In this document: positions 18,009 to 27,454 of the stretch, one piece after another | Layout: each line of letters opens with the position of its first letter | How positions within the stretch are numbered: the stretch's first letter is position 1 | Assembly: GCA_028686345.1 (NCBI GenBank) | Contig: JAQUCE010000004.1 | Coordinates: 20,972-84,971 of the forward strand | Direction of reading: 5' to 3' | Source of the DNA: Kiritimatiellia bacterium | GTDB lineage: Bacteria; Verrucomicrobiota; Kiritimatiellia; RFP12; UBA1067 | DNA: 64,000 nucleotides | The notes under the pieces: generated by a model | Seen by the model: the letters and a program-made list of their open reading frames with translations, nothing else | Database searches by the model: none | What the model was told of the DNA's origin: nothing | Position numbers and translations under genes: made by a program

Positions 18009-19874
18009 ATGACAAGAGATGGGCATATCAGGTTGCTTTCGACGCATGTTGCCAATAAAGTGGCGGCCGGGGAGGTGGTTGAGCGGCCAGCGTCGGTGGT
18101 GAAAGAGCTGCTGGAAAACGCGCTGGATGCGGGGGCTACGCGTATTGACGTGAATATCACGGCTGGTGGCCGCAAGTTGATCGAGGTGCGGGATAACGGC
18201 AGCGGAATGAACCGTAATGACGCTTTGATGAGTATTGAGCGTCAGGCCACCAGTAAGATCCGGGATGTGGGCGATATTGAACGGATTACTACCCTGGGCT
18301 TCCGCGGCGAGGCGATTCCGTCGATTGCCTCAGTCAGCCGCTTTAAACTCAGGACGCGAACAGGGGAGAGCGACTCAGGGACAGAGCTTTCGATTGTGGG
18401 TGGCTCCTTGCAGGATGTACGCGATGCGGGTGTGCCGGTGGGAACCTCGATTGAGGCGCGCGATCTTTTTTTCAATATTCCGGCGCGCCGTAAATTTTTG
18501 CGGGCCTATCAAACCGAGCAGATTCATATCAAGGGTGTTTTTGTTCTGAATGCGCTGGCCCACCCGGAAACAGGTTTCAGTTTGGCTTGCGATGGACGTG
18601 AGCAGTACCGCTTGCCGCCCGGGGCGAGTCTTGATGAGCGGATCTGCGAGTTGTTCGGGGTTGAATATTTTGAGAGTCTGCGTCGGGTGGACAAGCAGAT
18701 GCTGGGGGTGCATGTGCACGGGTTTGCCGGGGTGCCGCGGCAGGGCGGGGGCGAGCGGCAGCAACAGTATTTTTTTGTAAATAAAAGACCGGCATCTGCG
18801 GCGGTGATAAGCTATGCGGTTAAACAGGCCTATGCAGCCGGCGATAGCGAGAGCCGCGCGGCACTGATTCTGTTTATTGACACTGACCCGGGCAAGGTGG
18901 ATGTGAATGTGCATCCAGCCAAACGCGAAGTACGCTTTAATCGTGCCGTTGATGTGCGCGAAGCGATTATCTGTGCTTTGAGAGAGGCGCTGGGCATCAG
19001 GCATGTGCCGCACCCGGCGGTTGAGCCAGAGCGCAGGGGAGGTACAACGGGCGTCTCGCCGATTTCGTTGCGGGCACTTGATCCAGCCGCCGCGGGGGCG
19101 GCGCGCGGTTTGCCGGAGCCTTGTCCGGCACCGATGCGTGATGCGCCCCGGGGGCCGGGTGAGGTGTCGGGCAGCGGCGCGGTTGCGGGCTATCCGTTGC
19201 AGCCGCAGGGTATCCCGGCGGGCGCTGGTTTGCCAATACCCGCCGCGCCGGTTGATGAGAGCGCCAGTTTGATCGAGCTGCCTGAGGAGGGTTCTCCCTG
19301 GAAGTGGTGTCGCGTGGCCGGCCACTTAAAAGAGCGTTATATTTTGTTGGAAACTGACAGCGGTTATGTTATTCTTGATCCCTGTGCAGCACGAGAGAGG
19401 ATTCTGTATGAGAAGCTGCTCGCACACAAGCAGGGTGAACGGACGGCTTCGCAGCAGCTTTTGATCCCGGAGGCAGTCAAGCTTTCGCCAGCGGATGCTG
19501 ACAGGCTTCGCCGGAACTTGAAGTTTATTGATCAAATGGGCTTTCGTGTGGTAGATTTTGGCGATGATCATTTCATGGTGGAGGCTTTGCCGAGTGTGCT
19601 GGGTGAGATCTGCTGCCGTGAGTTGTTATTGAATATTGTTCACGATATTGAGCATGCCGGCAAACGTCGCGGATCAGAGCAATGGATCGAAGAGGTGATC
19701 GCGCGTTCCCTCTCGCACACGGGATCCGCACGGCAAACGAAGCACAGTGCTGACGAGGCGGAAAAGCTGGTCAAAAACTTGGCTGCCACAAGAATGCCGT
19801 ACACCTGTCCAAGGGGTAAGCCAACTATGATTTTCGCGTCTTTTAGAGAATTAGAGAGAAAGTTCGGGCGATGA
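18009..19874 (+). CDS. mutL: DNA mismatch repair protein MutL
   Basis: Couples MutS mismatch recognition to downstream repair. The N-terminal GHKL ATPase carries ELLENALDAGAT, RDNGSGM and TLGFRGEA. A proline- and glycine-rich linker spans about residues 330-420 and a dimerisation domain follows. The C-terminal metal-site motif reads DPCAARERILYE at residues 457-468 where endonuclease-type MutL has DQHA(x)2E(x)4E. The second motif reads CPRGKP at residue 600 in place of CPHGRP. Endonuclease activity is therefore doubtful. Length is 621 aa. The start has no close ribosome-binding site. Confidence 0.95.
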   Translation: MTRDGHIRLLSTHVANKVAAGEVVERPASVVKELLENALDAGATRIDVNITAGGRKLIEVRDNGSGMNRNDALMSIERQATSKIRDVGDIERITTLGFRGEAIPSIASVSRFKLRTRTGESDSGTELSIVGGSLQDVRDAGVPVGTSIEARDLFFNIPARRKFLRAYQTEQIHIKGVFVLNALAHPETGFSLACDGREQYRLPPGASLDERICELFGVEYFESLRRVDKQMLGVHVHGFAGVPRQGGGERQQQYFFVNKRPASAAVISYAVKQAYAAGDSESRAALILFIDTDPGKVDVNVHPAKREVRFNRAVDVREAIICALREALGIRHVPHPAVEPERRGGTTGVSPISLRALDPAAAGAARGLPEPCPAPMRDAPRGPGEVSGSGAVAGYPLQPQGIPAGAGLPIPAAPVDESASLIELPEEGSPWKWCRVAGHLKERYILLETDSGYVILDPCAARERILYEKLLAHKQGERTASQQLLIPEAVKLSPADADRLRRNLKFIDQMGFRVVDFGDDHFMVEALPSVLGEICCRELLLNIVHDIEHAGKRRGSEQWIEEVIARSLSHTGSARQTKHSADEAEKLVKNLAATRMPYTCPRGKPTMIFASFRELERKFGR

Positions 19875-20069
19875 TTACGCGGAGATGCACAAAAAAAGTG
19901 AAGAAACACTCCCAAAAGAGAAGTTTTCTGGCGAAAACAGAGGGTTATTTAAAAGAAATGTCAGTTTTTTGATATTCGTTGTTGCATTATGCCCCGTTCG
20001 GCATTAAATTATCCATACTAAATGCCATCTTTATTGGCGCGAATGCTATTACATGATAGGAGTCACAAT

Positions 20070-20735
20070 ATGAAACAGAGTAAAGCTGGTCGTTACCATG
20101 TATTTTTAATAGTGATTATTTCGCTTCTTTTCACCGGGGGGGAGCTTTATGGTCAGGTCAGAAGGCTGAGCACGTTAGGCGCGACAACGAAGAAGGTGGA
20201 CAATGTCATCAGGATTGAGCGTATGCCGCCACCCAATAAGACCGCTGTGATCAGAACCCCGGAATATAATGTTCAAGTGCAAAACACCATGCCCAAAGTC
20301 GCCCGCAAACCGCGTGAGTGGGCGTTGTTTGAAGTCAAATACTCCACCTCCGCCAAATGGACGGATGAGTTGACCTTTAACTATCATGTGATGACCAAGG
20401 GTGTGGATGATGATGGCAACGAAATTTTCAACTATTACACGACAACAGTGCGCTATATTGATATTCCAAAGGGCGACCACATGAGTTGCGTGGCCATTCC
20501 GCCCAGTCAGGTTGAGCGCTATGGGTCGCCGGTTGCAGTGGCTTTGGAGATTGTTGATCAGGATGGAGAGATCTGTGACAGTAAAACAGAGAAGACCATT
20601 CCGCTGCCCGATGAGTGGTGGAAGAGCCCGGCGGTGCTGGATAATGAGAAGCTCAAGAGGCGTGTTGGCATGATTGACCGCTCTAAAACACCGTTCGCCC
20701 TGATCAATATTGATGACTATGAGGTGGTGCAATAG
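20070..20735 (+). CDS. Amuc_1102-family pilus-like protein
   Basis: First gene of a five-gene operon whose order matches the Akkermansia Amuc_1102-1101-1100-1099-1098 locus. The 221-residue product has an N-terminal signal or anchor (HVFLIVIISLLFTGG) and is probably exported; the rest is a soluble beta-rich domain without catalytic motifs. The start at 20070 has AGGAG 6 nt upstream; an ATG 48 nt earlier has none. The stop overlaps the GTG of the next gene (TAGTG), so translation is coupled. Assignment rests on position and general character rather than on a single diagnostic motif. Confidence 0.75.
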   Translation: MKQSKAGRYHVFLIVIISLLFTGGELYGQVRRLSTLGATTKKVDNVIRIERMPPPNKTAVIRTPEYNVQVQNTMPKVARKPREWALFEVKYSTSAKWTDELTFNYHVMTKGVDDDGNEIFNYYTTTVRYIDIPKGDHMSCVAIPPSQVERYGSPVAVALEIVDQDGEICDSKTEKTIPLPDEWWKSPAVLDNEKLKRRVGMIDRSKTPFALINIDDYEVVQ

Positions 20736-22423
20736 TGTTCTCATCTGACCGAATATTAACGCTGAATGTTGGCGCGGGCAAGATAACGCTTGCCGAATTT
20801 GTGGTTAAAAGCGGGCGTCAGCCCGAACTCCTGCGGTATGGCATGAGTTTGGCCGGGAGCACGCCTGAGGGCGAGCCGGCACCGCCGCTTTCCGATGCTA
20901 TTCGCTCCATTATGCGGAGCAACGGCATTCGCCCGGCACCGCTGATGGTCGCACTCTCAGGACAAGTGGTTTTCCCGCGTTTCGTACGTCTGCCGGCTGT
21001 TGGCGCTGACAAGCTGCTGCAGATGGTGGAATACGAGGTGGAGCAGAATGTTCCCTTCCCGATGGATGAGATCGTCTGGAATCACCAATACATTGGTGAC
21101 GACAGCTCGGGCGAACAGAGTGCGATGATCGTAGCGGCCAAGATAGAAAATGTGCGTGAGGTGACCGACCATCTGACAATGGCCGGGCTTGAGCCTGAGG
21201 TCGTTGATGTCGCGCCCATGGCACTTTATAACTGCCTGCGCTACAACTACGCAGAGCTGGATGGCTGCTCGATTTTACTTGATATCGGTGCACGGTCAAC
21301 CAATCTGATCTTCCTTGAGGACGACAAGATTTACAGTCGTTGCATCCCTGTGGCGGGCAATGCGATCACCCAGGATATTGCCAAAGGGTTCGGGATTACC
21401 TTTGACGAGGCTGAGGCTTTGAAGCGGGAGAAGGGTTACGTCTCGCTCGGCGGCGTTTATATCTCTGAGAATCAGCAGCAAGAGCGCATCTCCAAGATTA
21501 TCCGCAATGTTGTGACGCGTCTGCATGCCGAGATCAACCGCTCGGTCAATTTTTATCGTAGCCAGCAGGGCGGCAGTGCTCCTGTGAGGTTGTTTTTAAC
21601 CGGCGGCTCCGCCGCGATCCCGCAATTGGATAATTTTTTCCGTCAGAAGCTGAGCGTTGAGGTGGATTATTTGAATCCATTTATCAATGTTGGTATCAGC
21701 CGCAAGCTGGATGCAGAGCAGGTGGGGGTAGATGCGTTTATGCTCGCGGAGAGCGTTGGTCTTGCTTTAAGGCGCTCTTTAGAGTGTCCGATTGAGATCA
21801 ATCTCATGCCGCCGGAGATTATCAGGCACAAATCCTTTAAGAAGCGGGTTCCGTTTTTTGTGCTGGCCGCTGCTGGACTCCTGATGAGTCTGGGGATTTG
21901 GGCAATCTACGAAAAGAAGATGGCGGAGCTTTACACAGCGCAAGGTGAGAAGGTTGCGGATGCCTTGGTGAGAACGCAGGCCATGCAAAAACAGCTTGCC
22001 AGGGTTGAGGGCGAGCTGGCTGTTGTGCAGCAGAAGGCAGATGCCTTGAAGAATTTAATCTTGATGCGTTCGGTCTCTTTGAAGAGAATCAGTGCCATCC
22101 GGCAGAGTTTGTATGACGGCATGTGGGTTATCGCGCTCTCTGATGTTAAAGACAGTGCAGGCAATGTGGTTGCCACTCGAATTGTCGGAAGAGGCTGGGC
22201 GGATAAGCTGAAAGAGATTGAAGAGAAGGCCCGGGCCGCTGGACGCAATGCCACTGCGACAGAGGAGTTGCGCGACCGTTTGAAGGCGCAGACTGTGTTT
22301 GGCAAAAGTGGCGGCGACGTTAAAATTACAGGAGTCAAGGATATCGGCGCTTATATGATTGAATTTACGATAGAGGCTGCGTGCGCGATGGCTTCCGCTA
22401 ACAAGGAGTCAGAAACATTATGA
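20735..22423 (+). CDS. pilM: PilM-like pilus assembly ATPase-fold protein with PilN-like region (Amuc_1101 family)
   Basis: Residues 1 to about 345 match PilM, the actin-like cytoplasmic protein of type IV pilus alignment complexes: EYEVEQNVPFPMDEIVW, the phosphate-loop-like LLDIGARSTNL, and LTGGSAAIPQLDNFF. A hydrophobic span (VPFFVLAAAGLLMSLGIWAIY, in two parts) near residue 370 is followed by a coiled-coil and a periplasmic domain similar to PilN. One polypeptide may thus do the work of both. It starts with GTG overlapping the previous stop and overlaps the next ATG by 4 bp. Confidence 0.87.
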   Translation: MFSSDRILTLNVGAGKITLAEFVVKSGRQPELLRYGMSLAGSTPEGEPAPPLSDAIRSIMRSNGIRPAPLMVALSGQVVFPRFVRLPAVGADKLLQMVEYEVEQNVPFPMDEIVWNHQYIGDDSSGEQSAMIVAAKIENVREVTDHLTMAGLEPEVVDVAPMALYNCLRYNYAELDGCSILLDIGARSTNLIFLEDDKIYSRCIPVAGNAITQDIAKGFGITFDEAEALKREKGYVSLGGVYISENQQQERISKIIRNVVTRLHAEINRSVNFYRSQQGGSAPVRLFLTGGSAAIPQLDNFFRQKLSVEVDYLNPFINVGISRKLDAEQVGVDAFMLAESVGLALRRSLECPIEINLMPPEIIRHKSFKKRVPFFVLAAAGLLMSLGIWAIYEKKMAELYTAQGEKVADALVRTQAMQKQLARVEGELAVVQQKADALKNLILMRSVSLKRISAIRQSLYDGMWVIALSDVKDSAGNVVATRIVGRGWADKLKEIEEKARAAGRNATATEELRDRLKAQTVFGKSGGDVKITGVKDIGAYMIEFTIEAACAMASANKESETL

Positions 22424-23373
22424 AACGCAACAAAATCATATTGACCGTGTCTCTGGCAATCACCGTGATCATCTGCGCTTTTGTCGGCTGGTTACTGGTT
22501 ACCACGGCACTTGAGAAAAAAGCGGCCTATGATCAACGCAACAGCGCGTTTGAAGGGTTAACCCGTATCTACAATGCCAAGGTTTTCCCTGACAACGGGA
22601 ATATTGCGCGCACGAAAGAGAACCAGGCGGAGCTGGAAGGGTGGCTCACGAGTGTCTCTAACCTGTTGCACAAGGGTGATCTGCCGCATGAGGAGTTGAC
22701 ACCTGCCGCCTTCAAGCAGCGCTTGCAATCCGCGGTGCGCAAGCTCTCGGCTGAGCCTGGCATGAAAAGAGGCAAGATCGTGCTGCCAAACTTCCACTTT
22801 GGATTTGACCAGTATCTGGGAGAGTCGGACAGCCTGCCGATTTCAGCGCATGTGCCGCGATTGAATGCGCAACTGTGTATTATTGAAAGAATTTGCAACG
22901 AGCTTCATGCAGCCAAGGTGCACTCAATTGAATCAATCACGCGTGAGAATTTTGAGAGTGCGGACGCGCAGGTGCAGGCGCGTCCTGAGAGCCAGGGCGG
23001 TCGGCGCCGGCGCTCACCTTCCGGGCCTAGCGAGAGTGAAGAGGCCGCAGTGGAGGAGTCTGCGAGCGAGTACTTTGAGAAGCAGCGCTTCACATTTGAA
23101 TTTATTGCCTCGCAGACCTCATTTGTCGAGGCGTTGAACAAACTGGCCTCGACTGAGATGTTTATTGTGGTGGCTGAGACAAGCTTTGTGAAAACCGGCG
23201 ATCCGCTTCAGCGTTTGATCGGCGGCGGGGGCTCCAAGACGGAGTCTGAGAACGTGGAGAAAAAAGATCCAGCTACCATGACGCATGTGGAGCGGATGAT
23301 AACCAATCCAGACATTGACCCACCGATCAAGGTGACTCTGGTCATAGATGTGTATTCATTTAAGGGAGTGTGA
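22420..23373 (+). CDS. Amuc_1100-family pilus-like protein
   Basis: A 317-residue protein with one N-terminal membrane helix (IILTVSLAITVIICAFVGWL), a coiled-coil stretch and a periplasmic domain, the build of Amuc_1100 and, more distantly, PilO-type proteins. Residues 185-215 are low-complexity, rich in Arg, Ser and Glu (GGRRRRSPSGPSESEEAAVE). In Akkermansia the homologue is an abundant outer-envelope protein known for acting on host TLR2; that activity should not be assumed here. It overlaps its neighbours by 4 bp on both sides. Confidence 0.8.
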   Translation: MKRNKIILTVSLAITVIICAFVGWLLVTTALEKKAAYDQRNSAFEGLTRIYNAKVFPDNGNIARTKENQAELEGWLTSVSNLLHKGDLPHEELTPAAFKQRLQSAVRKLSAEPGMKRGKIVLPNFHFGFDQYLGESDSLPISAHVPRLNAQLCIIERICNELHAAKVHSIESITRENFESADAQVQARPESQGGRRRRSPSGPSESEEAAVEESASEYFEKQRFTFEFIASQTSFVEALNKLASTEMFIVVAETSFVKTGDPLQRLIGGGGSKTESENVEKKDPATMTHVERMITNPDIDPPIKVTLVIDVYSFKGV

Positions 23374-23381
23374 CAGGAACC

Positions 23382-24440
23382 ATGAAATCAATTAATGAAC
23401 TTCCTTTTTTGCGCCAGTATGACAAACTGATGGCGGTAATTGTTCTGATCGGGCTTGTAATATCATTGTCCTATCTAACCAATGCCGGGGTCGCCCGTAA
23501 AAGCCTCGAGATCGACTACATCAAACAGCTCGAGCGGCTGCAGCCCTCCGGCAAACCACTTCAGGCCATTGCCATGGCGGAATACGACAGCGCAGTGAGT
23601 TTGGCGAAGAACCCGCCGCTTGTGACCTTGCCGCCTGCCGGCGGGGCGGGCTTTGTGACGCCGGAGCGCCGGGTTACCTGTGTTGAGGCGGGGTGCCTGA
23701 AGCCTATTCCTTATGAGGCGACTAATTGCCCCTTCTGCGGAACTGCTCAGCCGGTACCCAAAGACAAGGATCCTGAGCTGGACAGCGACGGTGACGGCAT
23801 CAGTGATCGACTGGAGCTGGAGCTGGGACTGAACCCCAATGATCCGAGCGATGCCGCGGCTGATGCGGATGGCGACGGGTTCACCAACCTCGAGGAAATT
23901 TTGGCAGGGACTGACATTCACGACCCGAAATCGCACCCGCCGCTGATGAATCTTTTGCGGGTGAAGTCTGTGCAAAGTCTGAAGATTCCATTCATATTCA
24001 GTGGATTGAACACAATGCCGGACGGCATGCAGATGGTATTTAACACCGTTGCCCCGCGCAAAACGTACTGGGTCAAAGATGGGGAGCAGATCGGTGACTC
24101 CGGCTGGAGGGCGATAAAAGCCGAACAAAAGTTTGCGGAGCGTGAAAATCCGAATATGCCGGGAATCAAGCAAAAGGTAGAGGTTTCGACGGTTGTTGTC
24201 AAACGAGAGTCTGATAACAAGGAAGTGACGATGAAAATCAATGAAGGGCGAAAAGACACAGATGTTGAAGCGACACTTGTGCTGCGACCTGACCAAAGCG
24301 AATATGCGGCGGTCGAGGGTGGCAGCTTCAAAGTTCGCGAAGAAATATACCGTGTAATTTCAATCGACAAAGAGGCGTCGTCCGTGGTTGTGGAATACGA
24401 ATCAACAGGTAAACAAAAAGTTATTACTAAGCTTGATTAA
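23382..24440 (+). CDS. Amuc_1099-family pilus-system protein with zinc-ribbon and calcium-binding repeats
   Basis: A 352-residue protein with an N-terminal membrane helix (LMAVIVLIGLVISLSYL). It then has a CxxxxC...CPFCG zinc-ribbon-like segment near residue 105, and two acidic DSDGDGISD/DADGDGFTN calcium-binding repeats of thrombospondin type 3 character near residues 135-170. The C-terminal half is beta-rich. The ATG at 23382 has AGGA 6 nt upstream and is preferred to the overlapping GTG at 23370. Its place between the 1100-like protein and the secretin suggests a periplasmic scaffold role, perhaps PilP-like. Confidence 0.8.
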   Translation: MKSINELPFLRQYDKLMAVIVLIGLVISLSYLTNAGVARKSLEIDYIKQLERLQPSGKPLQAIAMAEYDSAVSLAKNPPLVTLPPAGGAGFVTPERRVTCVEAGCLKPIPYEATNCPFCGTAQPVPKDKDPELDSDGDGISDRLELELGLNPNDPSDAAADADGDGFTNLEEILAGTDIHDPKSHPPLMNLLRVKSVQSLKIPFIFSGLNTMPDGMQMVFNTVAPRKTYWVKDGEQIGDSGWRAIKAEQKFAERENPNMPGIKQKVEVSTVVVKRESDNKEVTMKINEGRKDTDVEATLVLRPDQSEYAAVEGGSFKVREEIYRVISIDKEASSVVVEYESTGKQKVITKLD

Positions 24441-24520
24441 TTTTCCAAGAAGAGGTATATTTATGTCTCTTTTTAAGAAATAACAGGTTGTTTCTTCCCC
24501 TAATACAGGAGTATCTCCTT

Positions 24521-27454
24521 ATGATGTACAGATTAAAGTGTTTGTTAGTGTTAAGCGTCATCGCTTGCGGTGCTACAATGAATCTCAAAGCGCAGGATGA
24601 TCTTGAGGCTTTGTTACAGGATTTGGGGGGACAACCCGCCAAAGAACCTGAAGTCGCGGCTCCCGTGGCGGAACCAGCTCCGGTCGTTGAAGCGGCGCAA
24701 GAGGGTGTGCCTGCTCCGAACCCGGCGGTGCCGGCTCTGGAAGCGGCGCAGAACCCTGCTGACGCGGACGCGGAGCAGGCAGCGATTGTCTCAGAACTGC
24801 TGACGCTGGAGAAGATCCGCCGGCAGTCGCAAGACAACCACGGGTTCAGCTTGCTGGAGGCGGCTCGCAAGGCCTTTGCGCAGGGTGATTTCGCAACAGC
24901 CACGGAGCAGTACAAGCAGGCATTGGTTTTCATTGCCGCGCGTCCTGCCACTGAGGCTGCGATCAACGAGGCGCGCGAGGGTATAAAGGAATCCTATTAT
25001 CAGGACGCCTTGAAGGCTGTTAAGACCAAGGAATATGATAAAGCGCTGCCTCTGGCATCTAAAGCCAAGGAGAGCGGACATCCTAAGGCGCAGCGTTTGA
25101 TTGATGAGCTGACAACTACCGATCCTGGGTCAAGAGACACGGATGTCTCTGAAATCGTGCACCGCATCAATGAAAAAGAGTATAAAACCGACCAGTCCGA
25201 GATCCGTCGCCGACTGCGCCGGGCACGCCAGTTCTACTCCACAGGCGAGTATGACAAGGCGCAGGAGGAGTGTGATCTGGTGTTGCGCGACTATCCCGAC
25301 AATATTGATGCAATGAATATGCGTCAAATGGTTGCGGATCGCAGCAAGGGAGTGGCGGATATAGAGTTTGAAGCAACCCGCGCCCTGATGATCCGGGATG
25401 TGCGTCGAACTTGGACCCCTGACCGCTATGCCATTGAGAGCCCTCAGCTGCCAGGCGCTGCCGAGCGCGTTGGCGCTAAAGCCAAAATCCCGGGCGGTAT
25501 CACAGGCACCAAGACCTCGGAGCAGGTTGTCGCGAAAAAACTGCGGGATATTGTAATCCCTGAGGTGACCTTCCGTCCGCCCGCCACGATTATTGACGCG
25601 GTTGATTTCTTTAAGCAGGCCAGTCGTGAATACGATGATCCCGAGATCCCGGCTGATCAAAGGGGTGTCAACCTTGTGCTTAAATTGCCATCCTCCAGCG
25701 CCCCGGCTTCCGCAGGTGTGCCCTCTGATCCGTTCGCGGCGCCGGAAGCTGTCTCAAGCGGCGGCAGCGGTGTACCTATGATACCGGCCATGAGCGCGCG
25801 CTTTATCAATTTGTATGACGCGCTGAAGCTGGTCTGTGATGTTACAGGTATGAAATTCCGAATTCGCGGCAACATTGTGATGATTGTGCCTTTGAACGAT
25901 CCTGATGACGAATTGATCTCCCGCTCCTACAATGTGGTGGCAACGATCACTGACCGTGTGGGCGCCGCGCAAAGCGAGCTTAGCAGCGGACGCAGCAGCG
26001 GCGAATCCACCTTTATGACCACCTCGGATATGGGTGGAACGCAGGATTGGAAAGCGTTTTTTGCTGAAATGGGCGTTGTCTGGCCGGATGGCTCGTCAAT
26101 CTCCTATATGTCTACGATCGGTAAACTGCGTGTGACCAACACCGAAGAGCAGCTCGCCATATTTGAGCAGGTGCTGGAGGATCTGAACGTTACGCCGCGC
26201 CTGATTGAGATCGAGGCCCGCTTCGTGGAGGTCAACCAGAATGATCTTAACTCTCTGGGCTTTGAGTGGCTGTTGAACAGTGACTTCAGCTTTGATGCCG
26301 GTTTTGTCGGCGACGCGCTTGATTTTAGAAAGCACAGCAACCAGATGGTGCCCGCTTATGACAATGCCGGCAATGCGCTCTTTGATGCTGCCGGCGAACC
26401 GCTGCTGCGCTATGCGCCCTACATGGGGCCGGGCAGCCTCCAGCAGGGCTTCTACACCGACCCGCTCGGCAACCCGCACACTGTTCCGCTGAGCGGCATG
26501 CCAGGCAGCGTGGCGCAGAGAGGGCATAACGCCAGCGTCAATGCGATTGATGGAAACAACTTCAGCACTGGTAACCGCTACCTCAGCACCCTGGGCAATC
26601 CGGTTGCGCCTGATGGGACGGTTAATGATAAGTTTATGCAGATCAACGCTTTCCTTGGCAATGCGGATGTCTCCATGATACTGCACATGCTCAGCCAGCG
26701 CTCTGACTCTGATTTGCTCTCAGCCCCCAAGGTTGTGACTAAGTCCGGCCAGGAGGCTATTATGAAGGTTGTAACAGAGTATATCTATCCAACTGAGTTT
26801 CAGGTGACGATGTCTCAGCAAGGCACCACTGGCGGCAGTACCACCACAGGCGGCGGCACTGGTGAGCCGCTGGCGATCGTGGAACCGCAGAACTTTGAGA
26901 TGCGCGAGGTGGGCGTGATCCTGCAGGTCGTGCCGGAGGTTTCGGCTGAGGGTCAGATGATCAACCTGATGCTCAACCCTCAGGTTGTTTCAGAGCCGGT
27001 CTGGAAGAACTATGGAACAAAGATTCCCAAGCTGGTGCCACGCACAGTCTTTGATCAGGTGCTGGGGATTATGGTGACTAACTCGGAGATTGAATACACG
27101 GAGTTGCCCATGGAGCAGCCTTTCTTTCCTGTCAGGTCAGTCTCGACCCAGCTCTCGATCTACAACGGAGCGACGGTTGTGATGGGTGGTCTGATCAACG
27201 AGCAGCGCACGACGATTGAAGACAAGGTGCCCTTCCTGGGTGACATACCTTACCTTGGGAGATTGTTCCGCAGCCGCTCTGAGAAGTCCGACAAACGCAA
27301 TCTGCTGGTATTTGTGACAGCGCGCCTGGTGGATCCAGCGGGAAGGTTTGTGAAAATGAGCGGCGACAGCGACTCTCCGATTATGGGTGGAGGATCACCT
27401 GCGCTGGCGCCGATGGACATGGGTACGGGCGCTGACATGCCGTCACCCTTCTAA
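24521..27454 (+). CDS. pilQ: Type IV pilus/type II-like outer-membrane secretin (Amuc_1098 family)
   Basis: A 977-residue secretin that should form the outer-membrane channel of the pilus-like machine. A signal peptide ends near NLKAQ, a helical repeat region (QGDFATATEQYKQAL, STGEYDKAQEECDLVL) covers about residues 90-270, and N-domains follow. The secretin core has IEIEARFVEVNQNDL and the closing VPFLGDIPYLGRLFRS...NLLVFVTARLV. The start at 24521 has AGGAG 9 nt upstream. It is the last gene of the operon; a 720-bp gap follows. Confidence 0.93.
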   Translation: MMYRLKCLLVLSVIACGATMNLKAQDDLEALLQDLGGQPAKEPEVAAPVAEPAPVVEAAQEGVPAPNPAVPALEAAQNPADADAEQAAIVSELLTLEKIRRQSQDNHGFSLLEAARKAFAQGDFATATEQYKQALVFIAARPATEAAINEAREGIKESYYQDALKAVKTKEYDKALPLASKAKESGHPKAQRLIDELTTTDPGSRDTDVSEIVHRINEKEYKTDQSEIRRRLRRARQFYSTGEYDKAQEECDLVLRDYPDNIDAMNMRQMVADRSKGVADIEFEATRALMIRDVRRTWTPDRYAIESPQLPGAAERVGAKAKIPGGITGTKTSEQVVAKKLRDIVIPEVTFRPPATIIDAVDFFKQASREYDDPEIPADQRGVNLVLKLPSSSAPASAGVPSDPFAAPEAVSSGGSGVPMIPAMSARFINLYDALKLVCDVTGMKFRIRGNIVMIVPLNDPDDELISRSYNVVATITDRVGAAQSELSSGRSSGESTFMTTSDMGGTQDWKAFFAEMGVVWPDGSSISYMSTIGKLRVTNTEEQLAIFEQVLEDLNVTPRLIEIEARFVEVNQNDLNSLGFEWLLNSDFSFDAGFVGDALDFRKHSNQMVPAYDNAGNALFDAAGEPLLRYAPYMGPGSLQQGFYTDPLGNPHTVPLSGMPGSVAQRGHNASVNAIDGNNFSTGNRYLSTLGNPVAPDGTVNDKFMQINAFLGNADVSMILHMLSQRSDSDLLSAPKVVTKSGQEAIMKVVTEYIYPTEFQVTMSQQGTTGGSTTTGGGTGEPLAIVEPQNFEMREVGVILQVVPEVSAEGQMINLMLNPQVVSEPVWKNYGTKIPKLVPRTVFDQVLGIMVTNSEIEYTELPMEQPFFPVRSVSTQLSIYNGATVVMGGLINEQRTTIEDKVPFLGDIPYLGRLFRSRSEKSDKRNLLVFVTARLVDPAGRFVKMSGDSDSPIMGGGSPALAPMDMGTGADMPSPF

